This document shows positions 42,924 through 51,346 of a stretch of DNA of 64,000 bases, piece by piece (within the stretch, counting starts at the first letter, position 1; every line of letters begins with the position of its first letter). The stretch lies in contig CAJPFG010000010.1 in NCBI GenBank assembly GCA_905339235.1, positions 124,001 to 188,000 of the forward strand. Direction: 5' to 3'. The stretch is from Phycisphaerales bacterium. GTDB lineage: Bacteria > Planctomycetota > Phycisphaerae > Phycisphaerales > UBA1924. Position numbers and translations under genes: made by a program. The notes under the pieces were generated by a model, which saw only the letters and a program-made list of their open reading frames with translations, had not been told where the DNA came from and made no database searches.

Positions 42924-43754
42924 TCAGATCGGCAACGAGAAGAATACGGCTGTGCCCGGAAACCCGGAGGTCGTGCCATGTACGGTTGGCGTCGCGCCGC
43001 CATGTACGTGACCGTAGGCATCCTCCGAAAACACCGCGATTCGCCCTCCGGCGCTGCGAACCAGAGCAAAAAGATTGCTGACCCCCAGCCCCATGTTGTT
43101 CGCTCGTGAATGGGACGAATAGCCCCCTTGAATGACGCGATTCAGAGCGGCAAAGGCCCCGGGAATGTCTTTGTGCTTCTGTCTGAGGCTGGTCCCGATT
43201 CCCACACCGCGATCGGCGATTCCCACTCGAACCTCGTTCGTCTGTCGAAAATACCGAGCGGACATCACGCCCCCGATGGGCGACTGGGAGTGGTCCTCTA
43301 TGTTCTGGATGACCTCTTGGATGCAGATTCGAACTTGATCCTCGGAATCCGCACTGAGCTGGGTGTGTCGCCTGAGGAGGTTGATGATTCGGTTGGAGCG
43401 ATCCCAGCTGGCCGTGTAAAACTGCTCCAGTGGAATAGTCTCACACTCCGGGTGGTCTGGACTTGGTGGCGGCCCGTGCCCGAACGCCTGTGCCATACCC
43501 GAGTACACGCAGTAGGCGTGAAGCGCGGCCGGTTCTGAAGGCAAGGTGATTCGCGGTTCCTGATGAAGCTGAATCCCCCGAAGGTACGCGGCGTACAGAA
43601 GCGATGCCACCCAGGGGCCAAGGTACTGGCACTGTCGGCAACGAATCTGCCACTTTCTGTCAGTCGTCGTTTGATGGATTTCTGAAAACCGGCCCATCAC
43701 GATGTTTATGTCGCGAGCATCGTCGTCGATGTTTCCCTCGAGAGTCGCGATCAT
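42924..43754 (-). CDS. GHKL-type ATPase, anti-sigma/histidine-kinase-like
   Basis: A 276-residue protein whose C-terminal half is a GHKL ATPase: N-box EVIQNIEDHS (E147, N151, H155), G1 box DRGVGIG (D181, G183, G185) and G2 box GLGVSNLFALVRSAGGRIAV. The N-terminal half has a CxxC pair (RCRQC, C39/C42) and helices rich in Leu/Ala, perhaps a sensor or partner-binding domain. It lacks a phosphoacceptor histidine and membrane segments, so it may act like RsbW-type kinases on the STAS-like protein encoded next to it. Lower GC and less biased codons than neighbouring genes point to acquisition. Confidence 0.75.
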   Translation of the reverse strand: MIATLEGNIDDDARDINIVMGRFSEIHQTTTDRKWQIRCRQCQYLGPWVASLLYAAYLRGIQLHQEPRITLPSEPAALHAYCVYSGMAQAFGHGPPPSPDHPECETIPLEQFYTASWDRSNRIINLLRRHTQLSADSEDQVRICIQEVIQNIEDHSQSPIGGVMSARYFRQTNEVRVGIADRGVGIGTSLRQKHKDIPGAFAALNRVIQGGYSSHSRANNMGLGVSNLFALVRSAGGRIAVFSEDAYGHVHGGATPTVHGTTSGFPGTAVFFSLPI

Positions 43755-43787
43755 TCAGTACCCCGTGGCAGCCGCTCGTGACGACGT

Positions 43788-45797
43788 TCAGATCACCCGA
43801 TCATCCTTCCCAATCCCCAGCGCCGGCCGCACATCCACCTGCACCACCACCTCACGCCCCGCCTTCTCCGCCTGCATCCGCTTCGCATCCTCCGGGTCCA
43901 CATAGTCGCTGTGGCACGAGAGTTTGGCTTCGTCCTTGGCCCTTTGGCCCTCCGGCCCTTTGGCCATCCGGTTCTTCACCTTGCTCGCCAGCCGGTGAAT
44001 CTCCTCCGGGCTCAGCACGCCCCGCTTCGCCAGGATCTCCTGCTGCTCGGGCGTCAGCGCCTCGCTCTTCTTCGCGGCCCCCGGCTTCGTCCCGTCGGTC
44101 CCGCCCATCCGCTCGAACCCCTCCGCCTTCCCGCTCGCGAACTCCTGGATTTCCTTGCTGATCCGCACGCTGCACCAGTCGTGCCCGCACATCGCGCAGA
44201 AGTCCGTGTCCACATCGAGATCCTCATCGTGGTACGCGCGGGCGGTGTCGGGATCGAACGACAACTCGAAGTGCTTCTCCCAGTTCAGGGCCGCGCGGGC
44301 CTTGGTGAGTTCATCGTCACGATCGCGCGTCCCCGGAATCCCCAGCGCCACGTCCGCCGCGTGGGCCGCGATCTTGTACGCGATGCACCCCTGCTTCACG
44401 TCGTCCTTCTTCGGCAGCCCCAGGTGCTCCTTCGGCGTCACGTAACACAGCATCGCGGCCCCGTGATACGCCATCGCCGTCGCGCCGATGCACGAGGTGA
44501 TGTGGTCGTACCCGGGGAACATGTCCGTCACCAGCGGCCCCAGCACATAGAACGGCGCGCCGTGGCACAGCGTCCGCTGGATCTTCGCGTTCCACTCGAT
44601 CTGGTCGAAGGGCACGTGCCCGGGCCCTTCGATCATCACCTGCACGCCATGCCGCCACGCGCGCTCCGTCAACTCCCCGAGCGTCTCCAACTCCGCCAAC
44701 TGCGCATCATCGCTCGCATCCGCCAAGCCGCCCGGCCGCAACCCATCCCCGATCGAGAACGTCACGTCGTACTTCCGCAGAATCTCGCAGATGTCGTCCC
44801 AGTGGGTGTACATCGGGTTCTCGGCGTTGTGGACTAGCATCCATTTGGCGAGGAGCGACCCGCCGCGCGAGACAATCCCGATCAGCCGGTTCTTGACGTA
44901 CTTCAGGTGCCCCCGCCGCACGCCCGCGTGGATCGTGAAGTAGTCCACGCCCTGCCGCGCCTGGTGGTGCAGCGAGGCCTCGATCATCGGCCAGTCCAAA
45001 TCCTCGATCTTCTTCCCGATGATCATCGAGTAGATGGGCACCGTCCCGATCGGCACCGTCGAGTGCCGGCAAAACGCCTCTCGGCACTCGTCCAGATTCC
45101 CGCCCGTCGAAAGGTCCATCACCGTGTCCGCGCCCCACTTCACCGCCCAGTCGAGTTTCTCCAGTTCCTCGTGCGTCCCCGACGATACCGGGCTCGCCCC
45201 CATGTTCGCGTTCACCTTCGTCTTGCTCGCCCGCCCGATCGCCATCGGGTCCAGCCGGTGCTTCAGGTGATTCACGTTCGCCGGGATCACCATCCGCCCC
45301 GCGGCCACTTCATCCCGCACCTGCGCGCCCGTCAAATGCGGCTCGCGCTGCGCCACCCGCGCCATCTGCGGCGTGATGATCCCCAGCCGCGCATGCTCCA
45401 ACTGCGTCACCGGCACGAACCCCGGCGGCGGCATGACCTTGCGGGTGACGCCGCGGGCGTCGGTAAACGTGTACGACTCGCAGGCGGCGCAGGGCGAAGA
45501 AGCCGGCGACGACACCATCTGAGATTTGAATTCTGAAGTTTGGAGTTTCTGGCCGCACGTCGCGCCACGCGCCTGGCCACATGCCTCAACGTCCCACCCC
45601 TCCGGCATGAAGTCCCACGCGGTCTTCACGCCGGGCGCGGGCATGCCCGGGGTATCGGGGCTCGCGAACATCCGCGGCCCGCCGATGTCGGGGGCGAGCG
45701 CGAACGAGCCGGGCGTGGTGACGCTCGGAGTGCCGCCGGGGTTGCAAGCCCCTCGCAGCGGAAGGCCGAGACGGTGGGACGGTAAGTCGTTCATCAT
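43788..45797 (-). CDS. thiC: Phosphomethylpyrimidine synthase
   Basis: A radical-SAM enzyme converting aminoimidazole ribotide to HMP-phosphate for thiamine synthesis. The 669-residue chain includes the ThiC N-terminal region and the catalytic core ([20 protein letters not shown], then [15 protein letters not shown], then [16 protein letters not shown]), and the C-terminal iron-sulfur motif CAMCGHDWC. After it come about 100 extra residues that are Lys/Glu-rich. An insertion near residue 85-95 ([11 protein letters not shown]) is made of heptamer-repeat DNA. The ATG lies directly behind a TPP riboswitch, so thiamine represses it. Confidence 0.95.
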   Translation of the reverse strand: MMNDLPSHRLGLPLRGACNPGGTPSVTTPGSFALAPDIGGPRMFASPDTPGMPAPGVKTAWDFMPEGWDVEACGQARGATCGQKLQTSEFKSQMVSSPASSPCAACESYTFTDARGVTRKVMPPPGFVPVTQLEHARLGIITPQMARVAQREPHLTGAQVRDEVAAGRMVIPANVNHLKHRLDPMAIGRASKTKVNANMGASPVSSGTHEELEKLDWAVKWGADTVMDLSTGGNLDECREAFCRHSTVPIGTVPIYSMIIGKKIEDLDWPMIEASLHHQARQGVDYFTIHAGVRRGHLKYVKNRLIGIVSRGGSLLAKWMLVHNAENPMYTHWDDICEILRKYDVTFSIGDGLRPGGLADASDDAQLAELETLGELTERAWRHGVQVMIEGPGHVPFDQIEWNAKIQRTLCHGAPFYVLGPLVTDMFPGYDHITSCIGATAMAYHGAAMLCYVTPKEHLGLPKKDDVKQGCIAYKIAAHAADVALGIPGTRDRDDELTKARAALNWEKHFELSFDPDTARAYHDEDLDVDTDFCAMCGHDWCSVRISKEIQEFASGKAEGFERMGGTDGTKPGAAKKSEALTPEQQEILAKRGVLSPEEIHRLASKVKNRMAKGPEGQRAKDEAKLSCHSDYVDPEDAKRMQAEKAGREVVVQVDVRPALGIGKDDRVI
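45519..45552. repeat. Heptamer-derived sequence inside thiC
   Basis: This AT-rich segment shares 16 consecutive bases, TGAATTCTGAAGTTTG, with the array at 47334-47417. It encodes the non-conserved [11 protein letters not shown] insertion of ThiC, which indicates spread of the repeat into coding DNA at a permissive loop. Confidence 0.6.
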
Positions 45798-45892
45798 GGG
45801 TCGCGTTCCCTACGCCGGTGCGAACCGGATCAGGTTCAACGGGTGCATCTCAGCGGCCGGGCCGAATCCCGGTCGCGCCCCGAGCGAACGGG
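45798..45892 (-). promoter_or_regulatory. TPP (THI-element) riboswitch
   Basis: On the minus strand the region reads CGGGGCGC near the 5' end, then CTGAGATGCACCC, GAACCTGATC, and finally ACCGGCGTAGGGA. These are the conserved P2/P3 and P4/P5 segments of the thiamine pyrophosphate aptamer in correct order. Only a few bases (acgcgacc) separate the end of the aptamer from the thiC ATG. AGGGA in the final helix strand can serve as the Shine-Dalgarno sequence, so TPP binding would block translation directly. Confidence 0.93.
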
Positions 45893-45950
45893 GGAGTGTA
45901 GGGGTGCGAATCGTCAACCGGGGAGACGGGTTCGTGGTACAACCTGCCGC

Positions 45951-46790
45951 GTGGGACCCGTGATCCGTCCAGTTCGCGGCTTCGGCCGGTGGGGGTGCAT
46001 ACTCCTGCCGGTGGCGGCGTTCCTCGCGTTCTGCGCCCTGGGCGGCTTTGACCTTCGGCACGAGATCATCCGAGTGTGCTACGAGCGGTTCGGGTACGAC
46101 TGGGTCTTCGACGTGATCCTGCGCAACGTGCTGTTCGGCGCCTACTGGTCGTCGCTCGCCGGGACGACTCCCGGGCCGATCACGCTGCTGCCCGTGTTGA
46201 TCGCGATGCACCTCGCCCCGCGCCGATGGGCATGGTGGCAATGGGCGATTGTTCCGACATGGCTTCTCCTCAACCCGTACCTGTGCTTCGAGATTGCGCG
46301 AAGAGTGCCGCCGTGGGCGGCGCGAGCCTTGGGGTGGAGCAACGGGCCGCGAGTGGTTTACGCGGGCGAACTTGTCGGCCTGATGCTGATCGTGATCGTG
46401 CTGCTCGCCGTGTTCACCTCGAGGATTCCCGGTCCGGCCCTCTCGCTGAGAGATGGCCGGCGCTCGCGATGGCGGTTCGCTCCGCTTCTGCTCGTGGCGA
46501 GCAGCGCAGCCTTTGCGATCGCCTCGTGGGCGATGAACCGTGCAAATTTCACGGGAACGTCCTTCACCATGGCCCACTTCGTCACCCTTTCGTCCGCGTG
46601 GCAGGTGAGCGTGGCGGTCTTTACGATCGGGCCGGCCTTGGCGGCACGTCGGCGGGTGCTCGCAGAGCCGTGGCGGTGCTCGGGATGTGCCTACGACCTC
46701 CGCGGCCTGGCCCCCTCGCCCGCCCCAGCCTGTCCGGAGTGCGGCCACCCCGTCGGTACGATGCCGCCATGCCCATCGCCATCGCCCTGA
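45951..46790 (+). CDS. Multi-TM protein with C-terminal zinc ribbon
   Basis: A 279-residue protein with about six hydrophobic segments through residue 240 (for example ELVGLMLIVIVLLAVF) and a zinc ribbon WRCSGCAYDLRGL then CPECGHPVG near the C-terminus. The ribbon matches that of the protein at 31446. The GTG at 45951 is the first start after the riboswitch region; GTG at 45960 is equally possible and neither has a clear ribosome binding site. The last 22 bases overlap the next gene. Confidence 0.65.
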   Translation: MGPVIRPVRGFGRWGCILLPVAAFLAFCALGGFDLRHEIIRVCYERFGYDWVFDVILRNVLFGAYWSSLAGTTPGPITLLPVLIAMHLAPRRWAWWQWAIVPTWLLLNPYLCFEIARRVPPWAARALGWSNGPRVVYAGELVGLMLIVIVLLAVFTSRIPGPALSLRDGRRSRWRFAPLLLVASSAAFAIASWAMNRANFTGTSFTMAHFVTLSSAWQVSVAVFTIGPALAARRRVLAEPWRCSGCAYDLRGLAPSPAPACPECGHPVGTMPPCPSPSP

Positions 46791-47323
46791 TCCGCGGCAT
46801 CAACGTCGGCGGAAAACACAAACTCCCCATGGACCTGCTGCGCTCCCTCTGCGAAGACCTCGGCCTCCGCGACGTGCGCACGCTCATCCAGAGCGGCAAC
46901 GTCGTGTTCCGCTGCCGCGATGGGGCCGCGCCCGGCGCGGCCTCAAACCTCGAGGCCGCCATCGAAAATCGCTGCGGCTTCCGCCCCAGCGTCGTCGTGC
47001 GAGACCACGACGAACTCCGCCGCGTCCTCAAAGCCAGCCCCTTCGAAGACCACGAGGCGCTCGACCCCAGCCGCCTGCTCGTCATGTTCCTCGCCGACGA
47101 CCCCCAGCGCGGCGCCAGGAAGGCCCTGGCCGCGTTCGGTCCCACGCCCGAGCGCATCGCCCTCCGCGGCCGCGAGGCCTTCCTCTACTTCCCCAACGGC
47201 ATCGCCCGCTCGAAACTCTCGATGAGCGCCGTCGAAAAAGCCCTCGGCGTCCCGGCGACCTGCCGCAACTGGAACACACTCAAAAGACTCGAAGCGCTCG
47301 CCTCCGAACGCCCTTCTCCTTGA
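46769..47323 (+). CDS. DUF1697 family protein
   Basis: A 184-residue protein of the DUF1697 family: IALIRGINVGGKHKLPMDLL at the start, then VRTLIQSGNVVFRC, then FLADDPQRGARKALAAF, and finally YFPNGIARSKLSMSAVEKAL with CRNWNTLKRL at the end. The ATG overlaps the 3' end of the membrane protein gene by 22 bases. The family fold is known only as a ferredoxin-like pair; no reaction is assigned. Confidence 0.88.
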   Translation: MPIAIALIRGINVGGKHKLPMDLLRSLCEDLGLRDVRTLIQSGNVVFRCRDGAAPGAASNLEAAIENRCGFRPSVVVRDHDELRRVLKASPFEDHEALDPSRLLVMFLADDPQRGARKALAAFGPTPERIALRGREAFLYFPNGIARSKLSMSAVEKALGVPATCRNWNTLKRLEALASERPSP

Positions 47324-47333
47324 CGATTCCGGA

Positions 47334-47417
47334 TCTGAAGTCTGAAGTCTGAAGTCTGAATTCTGAATTCTGAATTCTGAATTCTGAATTCTGAATTCTG
47401 AATTCTGAAGTTTGAAC
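47334..47417. repeat. Heptanucleotide tandem repeat array, 11 units
   Basis: Three TCTGAAG units, seven TCTGAAT units, one TCTGAAG and a divergent TTTGAAC follow each other without gaps. The period of seven means that in any frame 21 bases give a repeating seven-residue peptide (FRIQNSE on the minus strand). It lies between convergent genes. Relatives occur in thiC (45519) and, more decayed, in purL (2521). Slippage should make the copy number variable among strains. Confidence 0.9.
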
Positions 47418-47451
47418 TCCGCAATCCGAATCCACACCCCCGCGAATCCGC

Positions 47452-48387
47452 TCACCGCACATCCGCATACGCCACCGACCGCTGCGTCCTCCTCCCCACC
47501 TCGCTCGCGTACCGCCGCCCCAACTCCTCCCGGTGCTTCATCGCCCACTCCGTGAGCCTGATCGCCCCCGCCGCGGGAGCGGTCGAGTCCAGCAGGCCGC
47601 GCATCAGCCCCGCGATCTCTTCCCGCGTGATGATGACATCCCGCACAAACGGCCCGACCGCGCGCCCCACCAGCCAGCCCGCCAGCGGCGGCACCGAAAC
47701 CACCTTCCGCGGCACATCGATGATCCGCGCCAGCGTCTCCACCAGTTCGCGATACGCAAACCCCTCCGGACCTACCGCATCCACGAGCAGGTCGCCCTCC
47801 CGCTCCGCGTGATCCGCCATCAGCGCCGCCATGTCGTCCACGTGCAGCGGCCTCAGCCGGTACGCGCCGTCGCCGAACACTCCGAAAATCGGCAGCCGCC
47901 GCAGCACCCACGCGATGTTGTTGATCAGGATGTCAAACCGCCCGAACAGCACCCCCGGCCGCAGGATCGAGTGCGCGACGCCCGTCGCCCGAAGCGCCTC
48001 CTCCAAATCGTGCTTGCCGCGGTAATACCCCAGGTCGTCGGCCTCCTCCGCGTGCAGGATGCTCACGTGAACGATCCGCCGCACTCCCGCCCGCCGCGCG
48101 GCCTCGAACAGCACGCGCGTGTTCCGCACCGCCTGTTCAAACGAGAACAGCGCGTGATTGAACCGCACCCAGTACGTGTTGTGCAGCACCTCAACGCCAC
48201 GAAGCGAGTCCTCGATTTCGCCGGACCGCTCGAATGCCAGCGGATGCAGCACGATCCGGTCGCCGAATGGGTTCGGGCGCGATAGCGAGTTGGTCAGGCC
48301 GCGCACGCGCTGTCCCCGCGACAGCAACCGCTCGGTGAGCGAGCGGCCGGTATATCCCAATGGACCCGTGACGGCGTGCAGAGTCAT
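47452..48387 (-). CDS. NAD(P)-binding NmrA/SDR-like protein
   Basis: A 311-residue atypical short-chain dehydrogenase. It has a nucleotide loop VTGPLGYTGRSLTERLL, RRIVHVSILHAEEADDLGYY instead of a canonical catalytic tyrosine motif, and a substrate-binding tail. It resembles complex-I assembly/NDUFA9-like and NmrA-like sensors, so it may be regulatory rather than catalytic. GGGGAGG precedes the ATG; the reading frame to 48492 is not supported. Confidence 0.83.
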   Translation of the reverse strand: MTLHAVTGPLGYTGRSLTERLLSRGQRVRGLTNSLSRPNPFGDRIVLHPLAFERSGEIEDSLRGVEVLHNTYWVRFNHALFSFEQAVRNTRVLFEAARRAGVRRIVHVSILHAEEADDLGYYRGKHDLEEALRATGVAHSILRPGVLFGRFDILINNIAWVLRRLPIFGVFGDGAYRLRPLHVDDMAALMADHAEREGDLLVDAVGPEGFAYRELVETLARIIDVPRKVVSVPPLAGWLVGRAVGPFVRDVIITREEIAGLMRGLLDSTAPAAGAIRLTEWAMKHREELGRRYASEVGRRTQRSVAYADVR

Positions 48388-48457
48388 GCGGCCTCCCCAC
48401 AAGGGTAGCCGCTCTTCCAAAGATTTCAAGCATATCTGAAAAACATGAAATGCCGGG

Positions 48458-49012
48458 TCAGGAGCCTGGCGCCCGGCCGGTCCCGGGGTCAAACCCCATC
48501 TTCCGGTTGAACTCCGCGCTTCCTCCCCGCGGCACCGTCAGCGTCTCCCACGCCGTCCCCGCCCGCGACGCCAGCACCCGCGCCGTCTGCACGATCTGGC
48601 CGCAGTGATACGCCGTGTGCGAGAGCGACCGCGCCAACGCCAGCGCCAGCGTGTGCGGCTCCCCGCGGATCGTCAGCACCCGCTCCAGGTCCGAGTCCGC
48701 AATGGACGCCAGCGACGCCTCCAGCGCCGACCACCCCGCCTCCCACGCGGCCATCATCGCCGCGCGATCCGCGAAATCATCGACAAACTCGCGGTCCCGG
48801 TCCCGCCACGGCTTCTCGCCGTCCGTCGCGAACGGGTCAGTCCACCGCGACCGCAGGTTCCCGCCGACATGCTTCATGATCACGGCGATCGAGTTGGTCT
48901 CGGGATCAAGCGATTCGCGAAGCTGCGGCCACGTCAGCCTTGCCGCGGCCTTCTCGGCCATTCCGCGGTATCGCGTGAACTCACTGGTGATGGCGGGAAT
49001 GACAATGTCCAT
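48458..49012 (-). CDS. DinB-superfamily protein (DUF1572-like)
   Basis: A 184-residue four-helix protein. ITSEFTRYRGMAEKAAARL and SIAVIMKHVGGNLRSRW provide the first conserved His, and LSHTAYHCGQIVQTARVL provides the other two, the usual triple-His metal site. The start at M3 (49012) is a guess; 49018 is also possible. The function is unknown, although relatives are thiol transferases. Confidence 0.8.
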   Translation of the reverse strand: MDIVIPAITSEFTRYRGMAEKAAARLTWPQLRESLDPETNSIAVIMKHVGGNLRSRWTDPFATDGEKPWRDRDREFVDDFADRAAMMAAWEAGWSALEASLASIADSDLERVLTIRGEPHTLALALARSLSHTAYHCGQIVQTARVLASRAGTAWETLTVPRGGSAEFNRKMGFDPGTGRAPGS

Positions 49013-49039
49013 GCGCAACCCCCACTGGGCTCAGTCAGC

Positions 49040-49357
49040 CTATCCACGCCCCGACCGCGACAGCCGCATCCACGGCCGCAGCACCTTGTGCAGCGGAACC
49101 GCCGTCGGGCTTGCCCGGGTCGTCTGCACCAGTTGCCGCCGGTTCAGGTGCGCCAGGGCCGCCTGCACGCCGCTGCGCGACAGCGCCGTCGCGTCGGCCA
49201 GCGACTGATGGCTCATCCGCACCGACCACGAGGGCTGCTCGCTCGCGTGCCGCAGCAGGCACAGGTACACGACAAAGGCCGCGGGCTTGCGGTCGTGCCC
49301 GATGAGATCCGGCATCACCGCGTCGATGAGGAGCGTGTCGAGGTTCAGTATGGCCAT
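49040..49357 (-). CDS. Helix-turn-helix regulator
   Basis: A 105-residue protein with a winged-helix core: VYLCLLRHASEQPSWSVRMS, then HQSLADATALSRSGVQAALA, then HLNRRQLVQTTR. Such small proteins regulate their own genes. The ATG at 49357 (or GTG at 49363) lies directly behind the palindrome CTATACCA-n5-TGGTATAG, a likely operator that overlaps the -10 region. The C-terminus (RPWMRLSRSGRG) is basic. Confidence 0.7.
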   Translation of the reverse strand: MAILNLDTLLIDAVMPDLIGHDRKPAAFVVYLCLLRHASEQPSWSVRMSHQSLADATALSRSGVQAALAHLNRRQLVQTTRASPTAVPLHKVLRPWMRLSRSGRG

Positions 49358-49364
49358 GGCCACA

Positions 49365-49385
49365 CTATACCAAATGCTGGTATAG
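49365..49385. promoter_or_regulatory. Palindrome CTATACCA-n5-TGGTATAG, candidate operator
   Basis: Perfect 8-base arms (49365-49372 and 49378-49385) flank a 5-base spacer. On the minus strand the inner arm contains TATAGT, a plausible -10 box 7 bases before the ATG at 49357, so the mRNA could be leaderless and the palindrome a repressor site. Confidence 0.5.
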
Positions 49386-49492
49386 CAACGCTCGACGCGA
49401 TATGGCGCGAGTTGCCGCCAATCGGCTGGACGCGGCCGCGGCGGCGTGTATGTTCATCCCGTCGCCGCCCGCCGCGGCCCCTGGAGCACCCC

Positions 49493-49861
49493 ATGATCCG
49501 CAAAATCAAGTTCGTCGGCATCCCCGTCAACGACCAGGACCGCGCCCTGGACTTCTACATCAACACGCTGGGCTTCCAACTCATCACCGACCAGGCCATG
49601 GGCCCCGGCCAGCGCTGGATCGAGATCAAGCCGCCAAAGGGCGAGACCGGCATCGCCCTCTTCACCCCGCCCGGCCACGAAGGCCGCGTCGGCACCTTCA
49701 CCGGCATCTCGTGGGAGTGCGACGACCTCGACAAGACCTACAAGGAACTCACCGCCAAGGGCGTCGAGTTCGCCCAGCCCCCCAAGAAGCAGCCGTGGGG
49801 CTCGATGGCGATCCTCAAGGACTCCGAGGGCAATCAGATCGTTCTGGGCGAGGGGCGGTAG
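49493..49861 (+). CDS. VOC family protein (glyoxalase-like)
   Basis: A 122-residue protein with the glyoxalase fold: IKFVGIPVNDQDRALDFYIN, then TLGFQLITDQAMGPGQRWIE, and in the second half GISWECDDLDKTYKELTAKG and ILKDSEGNQIVLGEG. Ligand-like residues are present but the substrate is unknown. GGAG precedes the ATG. It converges on the DinB-like gene with a gap of two bases. Confidence 0.87.
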   Translation: MIRKIKFVGIPVNDQDRALDFYINTLGFQLITDQAMGPGQRWIEIKPPKGETGIALFTPPGHEGRVGTFTGISWECDDLDKTYKELTAKGVEFAQPPKKQPWGSMAILKDSEGNQIVLGEGR

Positions 49862-49863
49862 GG

Positions 49864-50394
49864 CTACGGCTCCCCCGCCACCTGCCACTCCAGTTCATCC
49901 AGGTCCGCGTCCACCGGCTTCCCCAGCCTCTTCAGCATGTTCATGCACTGCGCCCGGTGGTGCATCCCGTGATTCGTCACGTGAATGATCGCCGCCGCGA
50001 CGTTGAACCGGCAGGATTCCTCCCCGAACGTCCACGTCCGTACCTCCGCCAGCCGCGGCCGCGCCCGCTCGACCACCGCCGCGAAATCCACGCACGCGAT
50101 CTCCAGCAGCACGATCAGTTGCTGCACCGTCCGCCGCGTCATCGGCTGTCCGCTGCCCGGAATCCGGCCCTCGATCGACGGCTTGAGTTCCCGCCCATCA
50201 ATCCGGTCCGACCACCGCAGGATCGCCCCGATGATGTGCGTCAGCGTGTCGTGCAGCGAGCCCGGGCCGATGTCGAACCGCCGATGAAACTCCTCCTCCG
50301 AAAGCGCCGCGCACCGCTCCAGCAGCGTCCGCGTTGCCCAGCGATTGTGCCCCAGCAGAATGCCGTACGCATCCGACGTAAACGTGCCGCTCAT
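49864..50394 (-). CDS. DinB-family protein
   Basis: A 176-residue four-helix protein with ILLGHNRWATRTLLERCAAL, then SLHDTLTHIIGAILRWSDRI and HVTNHGMHHRAQCMNMLKRL, giving the three metal-binding histidines. The ATG at 50394 is the homologous start; the frame continues to 50457. It is probably a metal-dependent transferase or isomerase of unknown substrate. Confidence 0.87.
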   Translation of the reverse strand: MSGTFTSDAYGILLGHNRWATRTLLERCAALSEEEFHRRFDIGPGSLHDTLTHIIGAILRWSDRIDGRELKPSIEGRIPGSGQPMTRRTVQQLIVLLEIACVDFAAVVERARPRLAEVRTWTFGEESCRFNVAAAIIHVTNHGMHHRAQCMNMLKRLGKPVDADLDELEWQVAGEP

Positions 50395-50413
50395 CACAAA
50401 CCCCCGCGAACCC

Positions 50414-51223
50414 TCACGGCAACCGCTCCGCGGCCACCACCGGCTCGTGATCCACAATAGTCACCGACACGACGCGCCCGTCGCGCGATTCAAACCGCAG
50501 CCGCACCGACGGCACCCCCGCCGGGAAGAACTCGTCATTCCCAAGATAATGAAGTCGATTGGGCGTGCCGCCGGGAGCCAGAAACTCCAGCCGCTCTTTC
50601 TCCACGCGAACCACAAAGCGCTCCGACTCGCCCCCACCGTGCGCGTACGTGCCCGCATAACGCTCCCTCGCCTCCGCCCTCAGCGGCTGAATCGCCGGGC
50701 CATCATCGGCCCCGCCGACACCCTCTAAGTATTCAACCACCGCCTTCGCCTCCTCGCCGCCCGCGCGGGCATGGTGCATCAGCGTCAGGCAGTGAGGGCC
50801 CAGGGTCTTCTGCACGCCCGGCGCGGCCGCGACAAACCCGCGCACCACCTCGACCCACCCCAGCATCGCCGCGGCGAAGAGGTCCACGCGCGCACCCTTC
50901 GAAACCAGGTACTCGGCGATCTCGCGCTGCCCCACGTGCGACGCCGCGCCCAGCGGCGACTCCCAATCCCCAAACCCCCAGTCCCACCACGCGTTGGCCA
51001 GCGCCGGATGTGCCTCGACCAACTCCCGTACTCGCGCCAGATTGCGGTGCGAGGCGCCCACCGTCTCGCGAACCAGAGCCGAGGGCTGCCGCGGAAAATC
51101 GGTCCCCGGCGCTGCACCTTGCCGCGAGCCCGAACGCCCGGCCCAACCCCCCAAGCCCAGCGCGGCCACCGCAGTCCCGGATAGGCCAAGAACAGCATTC
51201 CGACGGCTTATTGACTGACTCAT
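50414..51223 (-). CDS. Tat-exported ankyrin-repeat protein
   Basis: A 269-residue protein with a Tat-like signal (ISRRNAVLGLSG), then ankyrin-like helices (ALVRETVGASHRNLARVREL, then SPLGAASHVGQREIAEYLVS, then GARVDLFAAAMLGWVEVVRG), and a C-terminal beta domain (YAGTYAHGGGESERFVVRVE). GAGGAG lies 6 bases before the ATG. It is probably a periplasmic protein-protein interaction protein. Confidence 0.8.
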   Translation of the reverse strand: MSQSISRRNAVLGLSGTAVAALGLGGWAGRSGSRQGAAPGTDFPRQPSALVRETVGASHRNLARVRELVEAHPALANAWWDWGFGDWESPLGAASHVGQREIAEYLVSKGARVDLFAAAMLGWVEVVRGFVAAAPGVQKTLGPHCLTLMHHARAGGEEAKAVVEYLEGVGGADDGPAIQPLRAEARERYAGTYAHGGGESERFVVRVEKERLEFLAPGGTPNRLHYLGNDEFFPAGVPSVRLRFESRDGRVVSVTIVDHEPVVAAERLP

Positions 51224-51346
51224 GACTTGCTCCTCGGGGTGCAAGTACAGATGCGCCACCGCCCGCCCTACGTCGAAAGTCGGAGTTGACGACATGTCCG
51301 TGCTTTGTTAGATTCTCAGCCCAGTCAACACCCTCGGAGACTTTCC

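Noticed and set aside
47334..47417. Possible CRISPR-like array
   Set aside because: Units are 7 bases with no spacers; it is a simple tandem repeat.
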